Positions 42,871-51,009 of a stretch of 54,201 nucleotides of DNA are shown here, one piece after another. Numbering within the stretch: position 1 is the first letter of the stretch; every line of letters begins with the position of its first letter. The notes beneath the pieces are model-generated. The model saw nothing but the letters and a program-made list of their open reading frames with translations. It had not been told where the DNA came from and did no database searches. Made by a program: the position numbers and the translations under genes. Location of the stretch: the NCBI GenBank assembly GCA_900550355.1, contig URRT01000002.1:1-54201 (forward strand), read 5' to 3'. Source of the DNA: an uncultured Collinsella sp. Lineage in GTDB: Bacteria; Actinomycetota; Coriobacteriia; Coriobacteriales; Coriobacteriaceae.

Positions 42871-45111
42871 GTGGCAAAGAAGAAGACGAAAACCCAGCCA
42901 AAGAAAAAGCAGGTCAACGCCGAGAACGTCATCGGCCTGCACTCCGAGGTCACCGACCAGCCGATCACGCAGACGCTCGAGGTCAACTACATGCCCTACG
43001 CCATGAGCGTCAACGTCTCGCGTGCGTTCCCCGAAATCGACGGCTTTAAGCCCTCGCACCGCAAGCTGCTCTACACCATGTACAAGATGGGCCTGCTCAA
43101 GGGCGAGCGCCAGAAGAGCGCCAACATCGTGGGCCAGACTATGAAGCTCAATCCACACGGCGATGCCGCGATCTACGAGACGATGGTGCGCCTGGCCACC
43201 GGCAACGAGGCACTGCTCGCCCCCTTTGTGGAGTCGAAGGGCAACTTTGGCAAGTACTATTCGGGCGACCTGAGCTACGCCGCCTCGCGTTATACCGAGG
43301 CCAAGCTCTCCCCCATCAGCGCCGAGATCTTCAAGGACATCGACAAGGACCCGGTCGACTTCGTTGACAGCTACGACGGCGCCATGAAGGAGCCGCGCCT
43401 GCTGCCCACCACGTTCCCCAATATTCTGGTTTCGGCCAACAAAGGCATCGGCGTCGCCATGGCATCCGATATCTGCGGCTTCAACCTCAACGAGGTCTGT
43501 ACTGCCACGATGCATTACCTCAAGGATCCCGACTGCGACCTGCTCGAGTATATGCCCATGCCCGACTTCTCGACCGGCGGCGAGATTATCTACCGCCGCG
43601 AGGAGATGGAGAAGATCGTCGAGACCGGCCTTGGCAGCTTCCAGATCCGCTCCCGCTGGCGCTGGATTCCCGAAGAGCGCATCATCGAGGTCTACGAGAT
43701 TCCCTACACCACCAAGACCGATGTCATCATCGAGCGCATCGTCAAGCTCTCCAAGGAGGGCAAGGTCAAGGAGATCGCCGACATCCGCGACGAGACCGAC
43801 CTCTCGGGCCTGCGCATCGCTATCGACCTTAAGCGCGGTGTCGACCCCGACAAGCTCATGGCCAAGCTCTATCGCTCGACCACGCTGCAGGATTCGTTCT
43901 CGTGCAACTTCAACGTGCTCGTCGACGGCTACCCTCGCGTTATGGGCGTGCGCCAGATTCTGCACGAATGGGTCAAGTGGCGTATTGAGTCCACGCGTCG
44001 CCGCATTAACTTTGACCTGGGCAAAAAGTCCGAGCGCCTGCACCTGCTGCACGGCCTCGAGGCGATTTTGCTCGACATCGACAAGGCCATCGCCATCATC
44101 CGCGGCACCAAGCTCGAAGCCGAGGTCGTGCCCAACCTTATGAAGGGTTTCGACATCGACGAGACCCAGGCCGAGTTTGTTGCCGAGCTTAAGCTCCGCA
44201 ACATCAACGAGGAGTACATCCTCAACCGCACCAAGGACATCGCTAAGCTTGAGGGCGAGATTGCCGAGCTTGAGGAGATCCTCTCCAGCGAGGAGAACAT
44301 CAAGAAGGTCATCAGCGACGAGCTGGCCGCGGTCAACAAGAAGTACGTGATGCCGCGCCGCACGGGCAGGATCGAGCCCCATGAGGTTATCGAAGTAAGC
44401 TTGGAGCCCGAGGTCGAGGAGTACCCGGTCACCATCATGCTCTCGCGCGATGGCTACCTTAAGAAGATGACGGACCGCGTACTCAAAAAGGCGACCACGC
44501 TCAAGTACAAGGACGGCGACAAACCCTTTATCGAGTTCCCGTCCTCCAACACGCACGAGCTGCTCGTGTTTACCAACAAGAGCCAGGTGTACAAGTGCAA
44601 GGTTGCGGCATTTGAGGACACCAAGTCGGCCCAGCTGGGCTCGTACCTGCCGACCGATCTTGAGATGGAACCCGACGAGAGCGTCATCTGGGTCATCGAC
44701 CCCGAGGACTACAAGGCCGACGTGTTGTTCGTCTTTGAGAACGGCCGCGTGGTGCGCGTCGCGCTTTCTGGATACGTCACCAAAACCAACCGCAAGCGCC
44801 TCAAGAACGCCATCTACGGTGGCAGCAAGCTGCTGTATGCCCAGGTGCTCAAGGAAGATCGCGACATCGCACTGGTCTCAAGCGACTATCGTTTGATGAA
44901 CTTCAACACGTCGTTGCTCAAGACCAAGACGACCACCAACACGCAGGGCGTCCAGGCCTTTACGGCCAAGAAGGGCCGCTCGGTCACCACCGTCGGCACA
45001 ACCGAGGAGATCCTCGGCGCCGGCGTCTCCGCCGAGAAGTTCACCGCGCAGAGCCTGCCTTCTGCCGGTGCCCTCATGAAGGAAAACGACATGCCGAGCC
45101 TGTTTGACTAG
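42871..45111 (+). CDS. Type IIA topoisomerase A subunit (GyrA/ParC-like)
   Basis: A 746-aa DNA cleavage and religation subunit. After a Lys-rich start, EVNYMPYAMSVNVSRAFPEIDGFKP opens the breakage-reunion domain. YAASRYTEAKLS contains the active-site Tyr at about residue 141, and PNILVSANKGIGVAMAS follows. A coiled coil (EEYILNRTKDIAKLEGEIA region) and a C-terminal beta domain with divergent repeats complete it. The classical GyrA box QRRGGKG was not seen, which favours topoisomerase IV over a true gyrase. Start is GTG with AGAGGA five bases upstream. It is the second gene of the operon. Confidence 0.92.
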   Translation: MAKKKTKTQPKKKQVNAENVIGLHSEVTDQPITQTLEVNYMPYAMSVNVSRAFPEIDGFKPSHRKLLYTMYKMGLLKGERQKSANIVGQTMKLNPHGDAAIYETMVRLATGNEALLAPFVESKGNFGKYYSGDLSYAASRYTEAKLSPISAEIFKDIDKDPVDFVDSYDGAMKEPRLLPTTFPNILVSANKGIGVAMASDICGFNLNEVCTATMHYLKDPDCDLLEYMPMPDFSTGGEIIYRREEMEKIVETGLGSFQIRSRWRWIPEERIIEVYEIPYTTKTDVIIERIVKLSKEGKVKEIADIRDETDLSGLRIAIDLKRGVDPDKLMAKLYRSTTLQDSFSCNFNVLVDGYPRVMGVRQILHEWVKWRIESTRRRINFDLGKKSERLHLLHGLEAILLDIDKAIAIIRGTKLEAEVVPNLMKGFDIDETQAEFVAELKLRNINEEYILNRTKDIAKLEGEIAELEEILSSEENIKKVISDELAAVNKKYVMPRRTGRIEPHEVIEVSLEPEVEEYPVTIMLSRDGYLKKMTDRVLKKATTLKYKDGDKPFIEFPSSNTHELLVFTNKSQVYKCKVAAFEDTKSAQLGSYLPTDLEMEPDESVIWVIDPEDYKADVLFVFENGRVVRVALSGYVTKTNRKRLKNAIYGGSKLLYAQVLKEDRDIALVSSDYRLMNFNTSLLKTKTTTNTQGVQAFTAKKGRSVTTVGTTEEILGAGVSAEKFTAQSLPSAGALMKENDMPSLFD

Positions 45112-45146
45112 AACGACGGCAACGAGATCGTTAGATACTTTGCAAA

Positions 45147-45196
45147 GCGACGAGGCCCGGAACGCAACGGCATTGCGCCCGGGACTCGTCGTTTTT
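45147..45196 (+). terminator. Rho-independent terminator of the topoisomerase operon
   Basis: CGACGAG (45148-45154) pairs with CTCGTCG (45185-45191), with inner CCCGG/CCGGG and GCA/TGC pairs, followed by TTTTT. Confidence 0.85.
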
Positions 45197-45293
45197 CTTC
45201 TCAACTATTTTTTAACGCAGATAAATTGATTTCTGCTTATTTTTCTGCGTAAAAAATGTCAGCGTCACTGCTTCGATGCCCTTTGGTCAGTCG

Positions 45294-45350
45294 TTAGCAA
45301 AACTTGCAAAAGTTAGCAAAACTTGCAAAAATTAGCAAAACTTGCAAAGG
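45294..45350 (+). repeat. Three tandem 19-bp repeats upstream of the AAA ATPase gene
   Basis: TTAGCAAAACTTGCAAAAG at 45294, 45313 and 45332, with changes only in the last two bases of each unit. The period is exactly 19. The third unit runs into the ribosome binding site AAAGGAG. The repeats could be protein-binding sites on one face of the helix or a slippage-prone leader. Confidence 0.9.
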
Positions 45351-45357
45351 AGCTACC

Positions 45358-46452
45358 ATGGAGTACAGCAAGAACCCCTTTACCCCGACGTTCGGAAGCG
45401 TCCCTCCCTTTCTAGCGGGTCGCGAGCATATTCTGCGTGACATCAACCGTGGCTTTATCAACGGCCCGGGAGATCCCAACCTGTCGACCATTTTTACTGG
45501 CGCAAGGGGAACGGGCAAGACGGCGCTTCTCTCGCTCCTTTCAGAAACGGCGCTTGAACACGGCTGGATCGCAGCAAATGTCTCCGCCATGCCAGGCATG
45601 CTCGAAGATATTATCGAGCGAACCAAAGAAGCCGCAGATAGCTACCTCTCACAGCCTCACGCGCGCATAAACGGTGTTCAAATTGGCCCAGTGGGCATCG
45701 ATTGGACATATGCTCAAGAGGCTCAGGGCAACTGGCGCACGCGCATGAATGGCATCTTTAAGCAACTCGAAAAACATGACATCGGACTTCTCGTCACCAT
45801 CGATGAAGTCACCGTCGATCTCGAAGAAATGCTTCAATTTGCCTCTGTTTACCAGCACTTTGTACGCGAAGGTAAAAAAGTTGCCCTACTCATGGCAGGA
45901 CTGCCCTACAAAGTATCGGCGTTGCTGCGTAACGATTCCGTCTCGTTCCTCAGGCGTTCCCAATATCATCAGTTGGGACGAATCACTGACGTTGAAATTG
46001 CAAACGCATTCCGCAAAACCGTTGAGGCCGGAGGCCGCTCAATCACGCCAGAAGCGCTCGAGGATGCCGTGAAGGCCGTCGACGGATTTCCCTATATGAT
46101 GCAGCTCGTCGGATATCGCACATGGGATGTTTCGGAGAACTCGCCCAAAATCAGTGCACCTGATGTACAGCAGGGTTCTCTGCTTGCCCGCATGGAACTG
46201 CACGATCGCATTCTCGAAACGACTTATCGGGAGCTTTCCGATAAAGACATTGAGTTTTTACTCGCGATGCTGCCCGATTCTGGCCCCAGCAGGGTCTCGG
46301 AGATAGCCAAACGCATGGGCGTCGCCAGCAACTACGCAAGCCAATACAAACGCCGCCTCCTGGAGGACGGCGTCATTGGAGAGCGCGGGCGTGGTCTCGT
46401 TGGCTTTGACATTCCCGCGTTCAGGGAATTCTTGAACGAGAAGGCGTTTTAG
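45358..46452 (+). CDS. AAA/ORC-type ATP-binding protein with C-terminal winged helix
   Basis: A 364-aa P-loop ATPase. FTGARGTGKTALLS gives Walker A (48-55) and GLLVTIDEVTVD Walker B. ALLMAGLPYKVSALL is a sensor 1-like region. The end (about 305-350, RVSEIAKRMGVASNYASQYKRRL) is a winged helix-turn-helix. This architecture is that of the Orc1/Cdc6- or MNS/STAND-like 'ATP-binding protein' group common in Actinobacteria, without known substrate. It has no partner gene. ATG at 45358 has AAAGGAG, part of the third tandem repeat. The repeats upstream are a candidate site for autoregulation. Confidence 0.85.
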   Translation: MEYSKNPFTPTFGSVPPFLAGREHILRDINRGFINGPGDPNLSTIFTGARGTGKTALLSLLSETALEHGWIAANVSAMPGMLEDIIERTKEAADSYLSQPHARINGVQIGPVGIDWTYAQEAQGNWRTRMNGIFKQLEKHDIGLLVTIDEVTVDLEEMLQFASVYQHFVREGKKVALLMAGLPYKVSALLRNDSVSFLRRSQYHQLGRITDVEIANAFRKTVEAGGRSITPEALEDAVKAVDGFPYMMQLVGYRTWDVSENSPKISAPDVQQGSLLARMELHDRILETTYRELSDKDIEFLLAMLPDSGPSRVSEIAKRMGVASNYASQYKRRLLEDGVIGERGRGLVGFDIPAFREFLNEKAF

Positions 46453-46479
46453 CACGCCGGAATTGTCCGCGGAAGCATC

Positions 46480-46550
46480 AACGCATGGCAATCAGCATTC
46501 CTCTTGGTAAGGACAGCAAGCATTTCCACCAACACCGATTGCCATGCGTT
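46480..46550. terminator. Long hairpin between the ATPase and flavodoxin-like genes
   Basis: AACGCATGGCAATC (46480-46493) and GATTGCCATGCGTT (46537-46550) are perfect 14-base arms. An inner pair TTGGT/ACCAA lies within the 43-base interval. The genes are convergent, so a bidirectional terminator fits. Confidence 0.7.
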
Positions 46551-46560
46551 CTTCTTGTCC

Positions 46561-47091
46561 TTAGGCGAGCTTGCGGGCGAGCTCTCGCGCCTCTTCCAAC
46601 TTGGGCGAGGATGCCATGCTGTCGCGCTCGGTCATACCGCTGATGGTGACAATGCCCTGATCCTCCCACTTGCAGTACGCGCAGGTTGACTTGTACATAG
46701 CGATCGCCGCATCATAGACGCCCTCGCTGTGGCTATCGAGCAAAAGGGCCGTCTTGGTGAACGGGAAGCCCGTGGCGCCGAAGGCGTACAGGCGGTCGAT
46801 GGCGGCCTTCTCCTGCGCGGTGATATCGAACCAGTAGATAGGCGAAGCGAAGACGACCATATCGGCGCCTTTCAGCGACTCGATCACGTCGGCCATGTCG
46901 TCCTTCTGCACACAGGTGCCCTCATGGGTAAAGCAGTACTGGCATCCCAAGCAGCCGGCGATCTTCTTGCTGGCAACGCGGACGACCTCGACCGTATTGC
47001 CGCCCTCACGCGCGGCCTCGGCAAACGCCTCGACCATGGTATCGGTATTGGCGCCCCTGCGCGGGCTACCACTCAATACAACGATATTCAT
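46561..47091 (-). CDS. Flavodoxin-family NAD(P)H-dependent oxidoreductase
   Basis: A 176-aa FMN protein. The N-terminal SGSPRRGANTDTM is the FMN-phosphate loop of the NADPH-dependent FMN reductase group. CLGCQYCFTHEGTCVQKDDM is the Cys-containing insert typical of iron-sulfur flavoprotein-like members, and ASPIYWFDITAQEKAAIDRLY is conserved. Characterised relatives reduce quinones or metals. It has AAGGAGGGAG upstream. It lies 147 bases downstream of the hydrolase gene, on the same strand, and could be read with it. Confidence 0.9.
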   Translation of the reverse strand: MNIVVLSGSPRRGANTDTMVEAFAEAAREGGNTVEVVRVASKKIAGCLGCQYCFTHEGTCVQKDDMADVIESLKGADMVVFASPIYWFDITAQEKAAIDRLYAFGATGFPFTKTALLLDSHSEGVYDAAIAMYKSTCAYCKWEDQGIVTISGMTERDSMASSPKLEEARELARKLA

Positions 47092-47238
47092 AGAAATCTC
47101 CCTCCTTCATGCCGCAGGCGCGCGGCACACATTTTGTTGTAACCAAAACAGATGGAGTTATTCAATCGCCTCGTTTCAGCTACTCCCACTCTTTAGAAGA
47201 ATCGTTGCTGGAGACTTGGCATTAAATCAAGGCACGCC

Positions 47239-48210
47239 TTATTTCAGATACTCCTCAAAGAATGCCTTCAGCTTTCCAAACGGAATGATGTCCATCTGAT
47301 CGTAAAGGTCGGTATGGCTGGCACCAGGGATAATGAGCAATTCCTTGTTGTCCCCGGTCAGCTTGCCGTACGCGGTTTCGCTGAAATAACGGGAGTGCGC
47401 CTTCTCGCCATGCACCAGCAGTACCGCAGAGCGAATTTCGCTGCTGTATTGCAAAATCGGCATATTCAGGAACGACAGCGAGGACGTCACATTCCAGCCA
47501 CCGTTGGAGTTCAGGCTGCGGGGATGGTAGCCTCGCGGAGTTTTGTAGTAGGCGTAATAGTCCGCTACAAACTGCGGCGCATCCTCCGGTAGCGGATCGA
47601 CCACGCCGCCCGCCAGCGCATAGCTGCCGTTTTTATAGTCCTCGGTGCGCTGCGTGTTCAGCGCTTTCCGCTTTTCAAAGCGTGCCTGCTCGGAATCCTC
47701 GGCGTCAAAATAGCCGTTGGCAGTCACACGGGTCATGTCGTACATGGTCATAGCCGCGGTAGCTTTGATACGGGTGTCGATGGCCGCTGCATTGACTGCC
47801 ATACCGCCCCAACCGCAGATACCGATGATGCCGATACGCTCCGGGTCGACATTTTCCTGCACAGAGAGGAAATCCACCGCGGCGCAGAAGTCCTCGGTAT
47901 TGATGTCCGGGGATGCTACATAGCGGGGCGAGCCGCCACTCTCGCCGGTATAGGACGGGTCAAAGGCAATTGCGAAAAATCCCAGCTCCGCCATTTTCTG
48001 CGCATACAGACCGGAGGACTGCTCTTTCACCGCGCCAAACGGGCCGCTAACGGCGATGGCGGGCAGCTTGCCTTCCGCGTTCTTAGGCACGTACACGTCG
48101 GCAGCCAGCGTGATGCCGTATCGGTTGTGGAAGGTCGCCTTGCTGTGCTCAACCTTGTCGCTTTTGGGGAACACCTTGTCCCATTCCTGCGTCAGTTTCA
48201 ACTGCTCCAT
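47239..48210 (-). CDS. Alpha/beta hydrolase (YcjY/dienelactone hydrolase-like) with Cys nucleophile position
   Basis: A 323-aa alpha/beta hydrolase. The nucleophile elbow is GICGWGG, with Cys where Ser usually stands, as in dienelactone hydrolases and some YcjY-like proteins. The oxyanion region is SGPFGAVKEQSSGLYA. The likely catalytic His is in GASHTDLYD near the end and an acid in LLVHGEKAHSRYF. Substrate unknown. Its gene follows the CMD-cupin gene with a two-base gap and its ribosome site AAGGAGG lies inside that gene's end, so they form one transcript, probably under the MerR regulator encoded divergently. Confidence 0.88.
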   Translation of the reverse strand: MEQLKLTQEWDKVFPKSDKVEHSKATFHNRYGITLAADVYVPKNAEGKLPAIAVSGPFGAVKEQSSGLYAQKMAELGFFAIAFDPSYTGESGGSPRYVASPDINTEDFCAAVDFLSVQENVDPERIGIIGICGWGGMAVNAAAIDTRIKATAAMTMYDMTRVTANGYFDAEDSEQARFEKRKALNTQRTEDYKNGSYALAGGVVDPLPEDAPQFVADYYAYYKTPRGYHPRSLNSNGGWNVTSSLSFLNMPILQYSSEIRSAVLLVHGEKAHSRYFSETAYGKLTGDNKELLIIPGASHTDLYDQMDIIPFGKLKAFFEEYLK

Positions 48211-48212
48211 GC

Positions 48213-48977
48213 CTAAGCCTCCTTGTCAGCCGCTTTAACGTATTGCTCGTCGTCCACGGGCTCCAACCACTCGTTGGAGGCCTCCTCACCCGGAACCTCC
48301 ACCGCGAGATGGGAGAACCAGCTGTCGGGCGCCGCACCGTGCCAGTGCTTTACGCCCGCGGGAATATTTACTACATCGCCGGGGCACAGCTCCTGTGCCG
48401 GTTTGCCCCATTCCTGGTAAAACCCTCGACCAGCCACGCAGACGAGAATCTGTCCGCCACCGCTTTTGGCGTGATGGGTGTGCCAGTTGTTGCGGCAGCC
48501 GGGCTCAAACGTCACGTTGTAAACGCCGACTTGCTCGGTGGAAAGGGGCGCGAGGTAGCTTTGCCCGATAAAGTACTTCGCGAATGCGTCGTTGGGGACA
48601 CCGATAGGAAAGGCCATCTCGTTTTGATGCTCAGCTCTTGCATCAGCGGCATCATCATCTGCCCAGACCTCCTTCGCCATGCGAAAGGCCGCCCACGCCT
48701 TGGACCATCCCGCATAAAACGCCGCATGCGTAAGGATCTCCGCTATCTCAGCCCTAGTCACCCCGTTGTTCTTTGCGGACATCAGATGATATTGGAACGA
48801 GGAGTCCGTCAGCCCCTGTGCCATCAGGGCAACCACCGTCACCACGCTGCGGTCTCGAAGGGAAAGCCTGTCTTCTCGGCTCCATACCTCGCCGAACAGC
48901 ACATCGTCATTGAGCTGTGCAAATTTGGGGGCAAAATCCCCCAGGGCGTCTCTGCCCGCCGTCTGTTTAATTGCCAT
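48213..48977 (-). CDS. Carboxymuconolactone decarboxylase-like and cupin fusion protein
   Basis: A 254-aa two-domain protein. Residues about 20-110 are a CMD/AhpD-like helical domain (DRSVVTVVALMAQGL, then NGVTRAEIAEILTHAAFYAG). Its usual Cys pair is not visible. Residues about 145-245 are a cupin with the metal-binding histidines in NNWHTHHAKSGGGQ and PAGVKHWHGAAP. Fusions of this kind are common near aldo/keto reductase and hydrolase genes, and probably act on small carbonyl or lactone compounds (family inference). ATG at 48977 has AGGAGGA nine bases upstream. Confidence 0.9.
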   Translation of the reverse strand: MAIKQTAGRDALGDFAPKFAQLNDDVLFGEVWSREDRLSLRDRSVVTVVALMAQGLTDSSFQYHLMSAKNNGVTRAEIAEILTHAAFYAGWSKAWAAFRMAKEVWADDDAADARAEHQNEMAFPIGVPNDAFAKYFIGQSYLAPLSTEQVGVYNVTFEPGCRNNWHTHHAKSGGGQILVCVAGRGFYQEWGKPAQELCPGDVVNIPAGVKHWHGAAPDSWFSHLAVEVPGEEASNEWLEPVDDEQYVKAADKEA

Positions 48978-48990
48978 GATCGATTTCCTC

Positions 48991-49140
48991 CTATCGATGG
49001 TTCTGGACACGAATCCGTCTCCGCGCGGCTAAGTAGCCCGCCAAGATTTCCATGCCCATTCGTCGCGCCCGTTCCAGAGCGGGATGCCCGGCGATATCGC
49101 CCACACCGCTCACGCCGCCGGCGAAAACCGTTTTGCCCAT
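48991..49140 (-). pseudogene. Short ORF resembling the C-terminus of a flavodoxin-family protein
   Basis: A 49-codon frame beginning MGKTVFAGGVSGVGDIAGHP and continuing with ALERARRMG and a helix-rich tail. GK-x-VFA-GGV-x-G-GDI-x-GHPAL is how many NADPH-dependent flavodoxin-fold oxidoreductases end, so this looks like the C-terminal piece of such a gene whose front is lost. AAGGGG before the ATG gives a usable ribosome site, and its stop overlaps the ribosome site of the CMD-cupin gene, so it may still be translated as a leader peptide. Confidence 0.45.
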
Positions 49141-49191
49141 TACGGACCACCCCTTGCGCTACCGATTTATATTGACGAGAATGAAGGTAAT

Positions 49192-49211
49192 ACCTAAACC
49201 TGACTTTAGGT
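49192..49211. promoter_or_regulatory. MerR-type operator dyad between divergent genes
   Basis: ACCTAAA (49192-49198) and TTTAGGT (49205-49211) are perfect arms around CCTGAC. On the minus strand TTGACC leads into the dyad, as in promoters whose long spacer is untwisted by MerR proteins. It lies 35 bases before merR. Confidence 0.65.
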
Positions 49212-49245
49212 CAAGGAGTGAATTCGAGATTTATTCGGAGGGGCC

Positions 49246-49686
49246 ATGTACACAATCGGACAGGTGGCGGAAATGTTCGGCTTGCCCGCCTCAACGCTGC
49301 GGTATTACGACAAGCAGGGATTGTTCCCGGGGCTGGAGCGGACGTCCGGCATTCGTCGATTCGGCGACACGGAACTCGAGGCGCTTCGAGTCATCGAATG
49401 CCTGAAGAAAGCGGGGATGGAGATCAAGGACATCCGTCTGTTCATGGAATGGTGTGCGGAGGGCCCGTCCACTTACCCCCAGCGCAAGGCCATGTTCGAG
49501 GAGCGTAAGGCCCATATGGAGTCGGAGATCGAGAGCATGAACCGCGCGCTGGACATGTTGAAGTTCAAATGCTGGTACTACGGGCAGCTGAATCAGGGCA
49601 ACAGCGAGGCTGAGCTGAAGGCACTGATTCCCGACGGCTTGCCAGAAGGAATCAAAGAGGCCTACGAAAACGCTCACGCTCGATAG
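49246..49686 (+). CDS. MerR-family transcriptional regulator
   Basis: A 146-aa regulator. TIGQVAEMFGLPASTLRYYDKQGLFP is the winged helix opening, and GIRRFGDTELEALRVIECLK completes the DNA-binding half. A long helix (about 75-120) forms the dimer coiled coil, followed by a short C-terminal segment containing KCWYYGQLNQG. No Cys cluster for metals is seen; this form resembles the electrophile- or drug-responsive group found near CMD, flavodoxin and aldo/keto reductase genes. It is divergent from the CMD-cupin-hydrolase unit, with the ACCTAAA dyad between. A related but broken tail lies at 51418. Confidence 0.92.
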   Translation: MYTIGQVAEMFGLPASTLRYYDKQGLFPGLERTSGIRRFGDTELEALRVIECLKKAGMEIKDIRLFMEWCAEGPSTYPQRKAMFEERKAHMESEIESMNRALDMLKFKCWYYGQLNQGNSEAELKALIPDGLPEGIKEAYENAHAR

Positions 49687-49747
49687 TGCCGTCCGATGCT
49701 CAAGGGAGTTCGTCAAGGAGTTCTTTTTCGGGTAGCAATGAAAAAAG

Positions 49748-49779
49748 AAGGCCGCCGAACCAGAAGATTCGGAGGCCTT
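49748..49779. terminator. Terminator downstream of merR
   Basis: AAGGCCGCCGAA (49748-49759) pairs with TTCGGAGGCCTT (49768-49779) with one mismatch. An A tract precedes it and TTTATT follows. Confidence 0.8.
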
Positions 49780-49872
49780 TATTCCTGCCACTTTGCTGAT
49801 AGCGCAGTTCAGTGGCGATGCCGAAACGATCGATAATCCTCTTTGACGCTTGTTTAGCGAAATGGGAAGCGC

Positions 49873-49992
49873 ATGACAGCCATCCAGCGAGCCCTGGGGT
49901 ATCCGGGCAGAAAGGGCCTGTTGGCGAAATGGATCGACCGCTACATCCGCTGGGGCAAAAGATCACTTGTCCAGCGGCTCCATGATTTCTAA
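49873..49992 (+). pseudogene. IS3-type OrfA transposase remnant
   Basis: A 39-codon piece containing QRALGYPGRKGLLAKWIDRY, which matches the helix-turn-helix region of IS3/IS150-like OrfA proteins (LGYP-x-R-x2-L-x-x-W). It lacks the rest of OrfA and all of OrfB. It overlaps the 3' end of the glyoxalase-like gene. Family judged by motif only. Confidence 0.45.
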
Positions 49993-50421
49993 TATGATTC
50001 CATCTGGATCCCGAAAGTAGAAGGCTTTGCTCCGACCAAAGCCATCCTGCCGAAAATCAAATTCCTGGGGAGCGGAGAAACACTCCACACCCTGCTCCGC
50101 CAGTTTTTGATAGACCGCATCGGCATCCTCTGCATAGAAGCAAAGTTCTGATATGGAAGTTGTGAAAAGATCCGCGGGCTTGCGGTGAATTTCATCCTCC
50201 ACAAACTGGATCAGTTCCACCGGCGGCATATGCAGCTGATCCGAGCCGTTCAGATAAGCAACCCGTGCCTTGCAGTTTTCTCGCCGGAACATTGCCTCCG
50301 TCTCTTTTCCCTCCATCAGGAGCTCCCCCTGATACTGAAGGCCCAGCACATCCCGATAAAACGCCACGGAACGGCCCAGGTCGCTGACCGTCAATCCCAC
50401 ATGGTAGATCTGTCCAATCAT
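49963..50421 (-). CDS. VOC-family (glyoxalase/bleomycin resistance-like) protein
   Basis: A 152-aa vicinal oxygen chelate protein. It opens IGQIYHVGLTVSDLGRSVAFYRDVLG, and the second half has ELCFYAEDADAVYQKL and AFYFRDPDGIILEIME. Metal-ligand positions His 8 and the C-terminal Glu are present. Substrate unknown. ATG at 50421 has GAGGAGG five bases upstream. Codon use (many A- or T-ending codons, few GCC/CTC) differs from neighbouring genes and resembles Clostridia, so recent transfer is likely. Small broken membrane-protein frames precede it. Confidence 0.88.
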   Translation of the reverse strand: MIGQIYHVGLTVSDLGRSVAFYRDVLGLQYQGELLMEGKETEAMFRRENCKARVAYLNGSDQLHMPPVELIQFVEDEIHRKPADLFTTSISELCFYAEDADAVYQKLAEQGVECFSAPQEFDFRQDGFGRSKAFYFRDPDGIILEIMEPLDK

Positions 50422-50434
50422 AAGTTCCTCCTCG

Positions 50435-50703
50435 TTAGTTGTTTTCTGCTGGTTCAATGAAGGCATGGAACAGGAAGGCAAGCCCAATTGTTAAGATAAT
50501 GTGGCAGATTCCGGCAAGCCCTCCGATTATGTGATCCATAAAACTACCCATCGGAACTGCTTCGGTAAGAATAACGAAAGCACCAGGTCAAATGCCCCTA
50601 TGGGTACCAAGAAGCTCAACTGGTTATTAAATGGGTACCGAACGTCAATGTAATCTTTGCTGAATTTAAACTTAATATCAAGGCTAGCTACGCGAATAAT
50701 TGC
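50435..50703 (-). pseudogene. Broken small membrane protein (two overlapping frames)
   Basis: Frame one (50527-50703, 58 codons, no start) reads YPFNNQLSFLVPIGAFDLVL and SLFLPKQFRWVVLWIT. Frame two (50435-50551, 38 codons) continues GGLAGICHIILTIGLAFLFH and ends FIEPAENN. They overlap around an ATG that starts inside frame one's last codons. Both are hydrophobic and AT-rich like the VOC gene, so they look like one polytopic protein broken by a frameshift and 5' loss. No family could be named. Confidence 0.4.
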
Positions 50704-50818
50704 TCATAAAGGGACACCCCTGAAAAATTGATGCCCCGATATCCAGCGTTGTCTGAGCTCACAGCAACCATGAGCTCAGACGACTTGCTGCAGAAAACCG
50801 ATACGATACAAAAAAGAG

Positions 50819-50848
50819 AAGTGCCCCGTGATACCACAGGGCACTTTT
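50819..50848. terminator. Bidirectional terminator-like hairpin
   Basis: AAGTGCCCCGTG pairs with CACAGGGCACTT around a short loop; an A-rich stretch precedes it and TTTT follows. The gene it serves is unclear. Confidence 0.65.
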
Positions 50849-50876
50849 AACAACTAATGCTCTTTTAAACGGAATT

Positions 50877-50933
50877 ATTCCCACTCGGTTTAGAAACTTG
50901 AATTTTTTTGAAGTTTCGAAACCGAGTGGGAAT
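50877..50933. repeat. Long hairpin, 23-bp arms
   Basis: ATTCCCACTCGGTTT (50877-50891) and AAACCGAGTGGGAAT (50919-50933) are exact complements. The stem continues inward through GAAACTT/AAGTTTC after one mismatch. The loop is TTTTTTT-rich. Confidence 0.8.
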
Positions 50934-51009
50934 ATGCGCAAAGACGCGTCGGAGGGGTAAGCCCCAGCCACGTCATGTCGGCAGCGATGAAGGGCGCATT
51001 CACGCGTGC

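Noticed and set aside
42553..44556. A 667-codon minus-strand frame opposite the topoisomerase genes
   Set aside because: Same reason; it mirrors two well-supported genes and has no recognisable domain.
49700..49966. An 88-codon minus-strand frame between merR and the VOC gene
   Set aside because: It includes the merR terminator stem and lies opposite the better-matching transposase piece.
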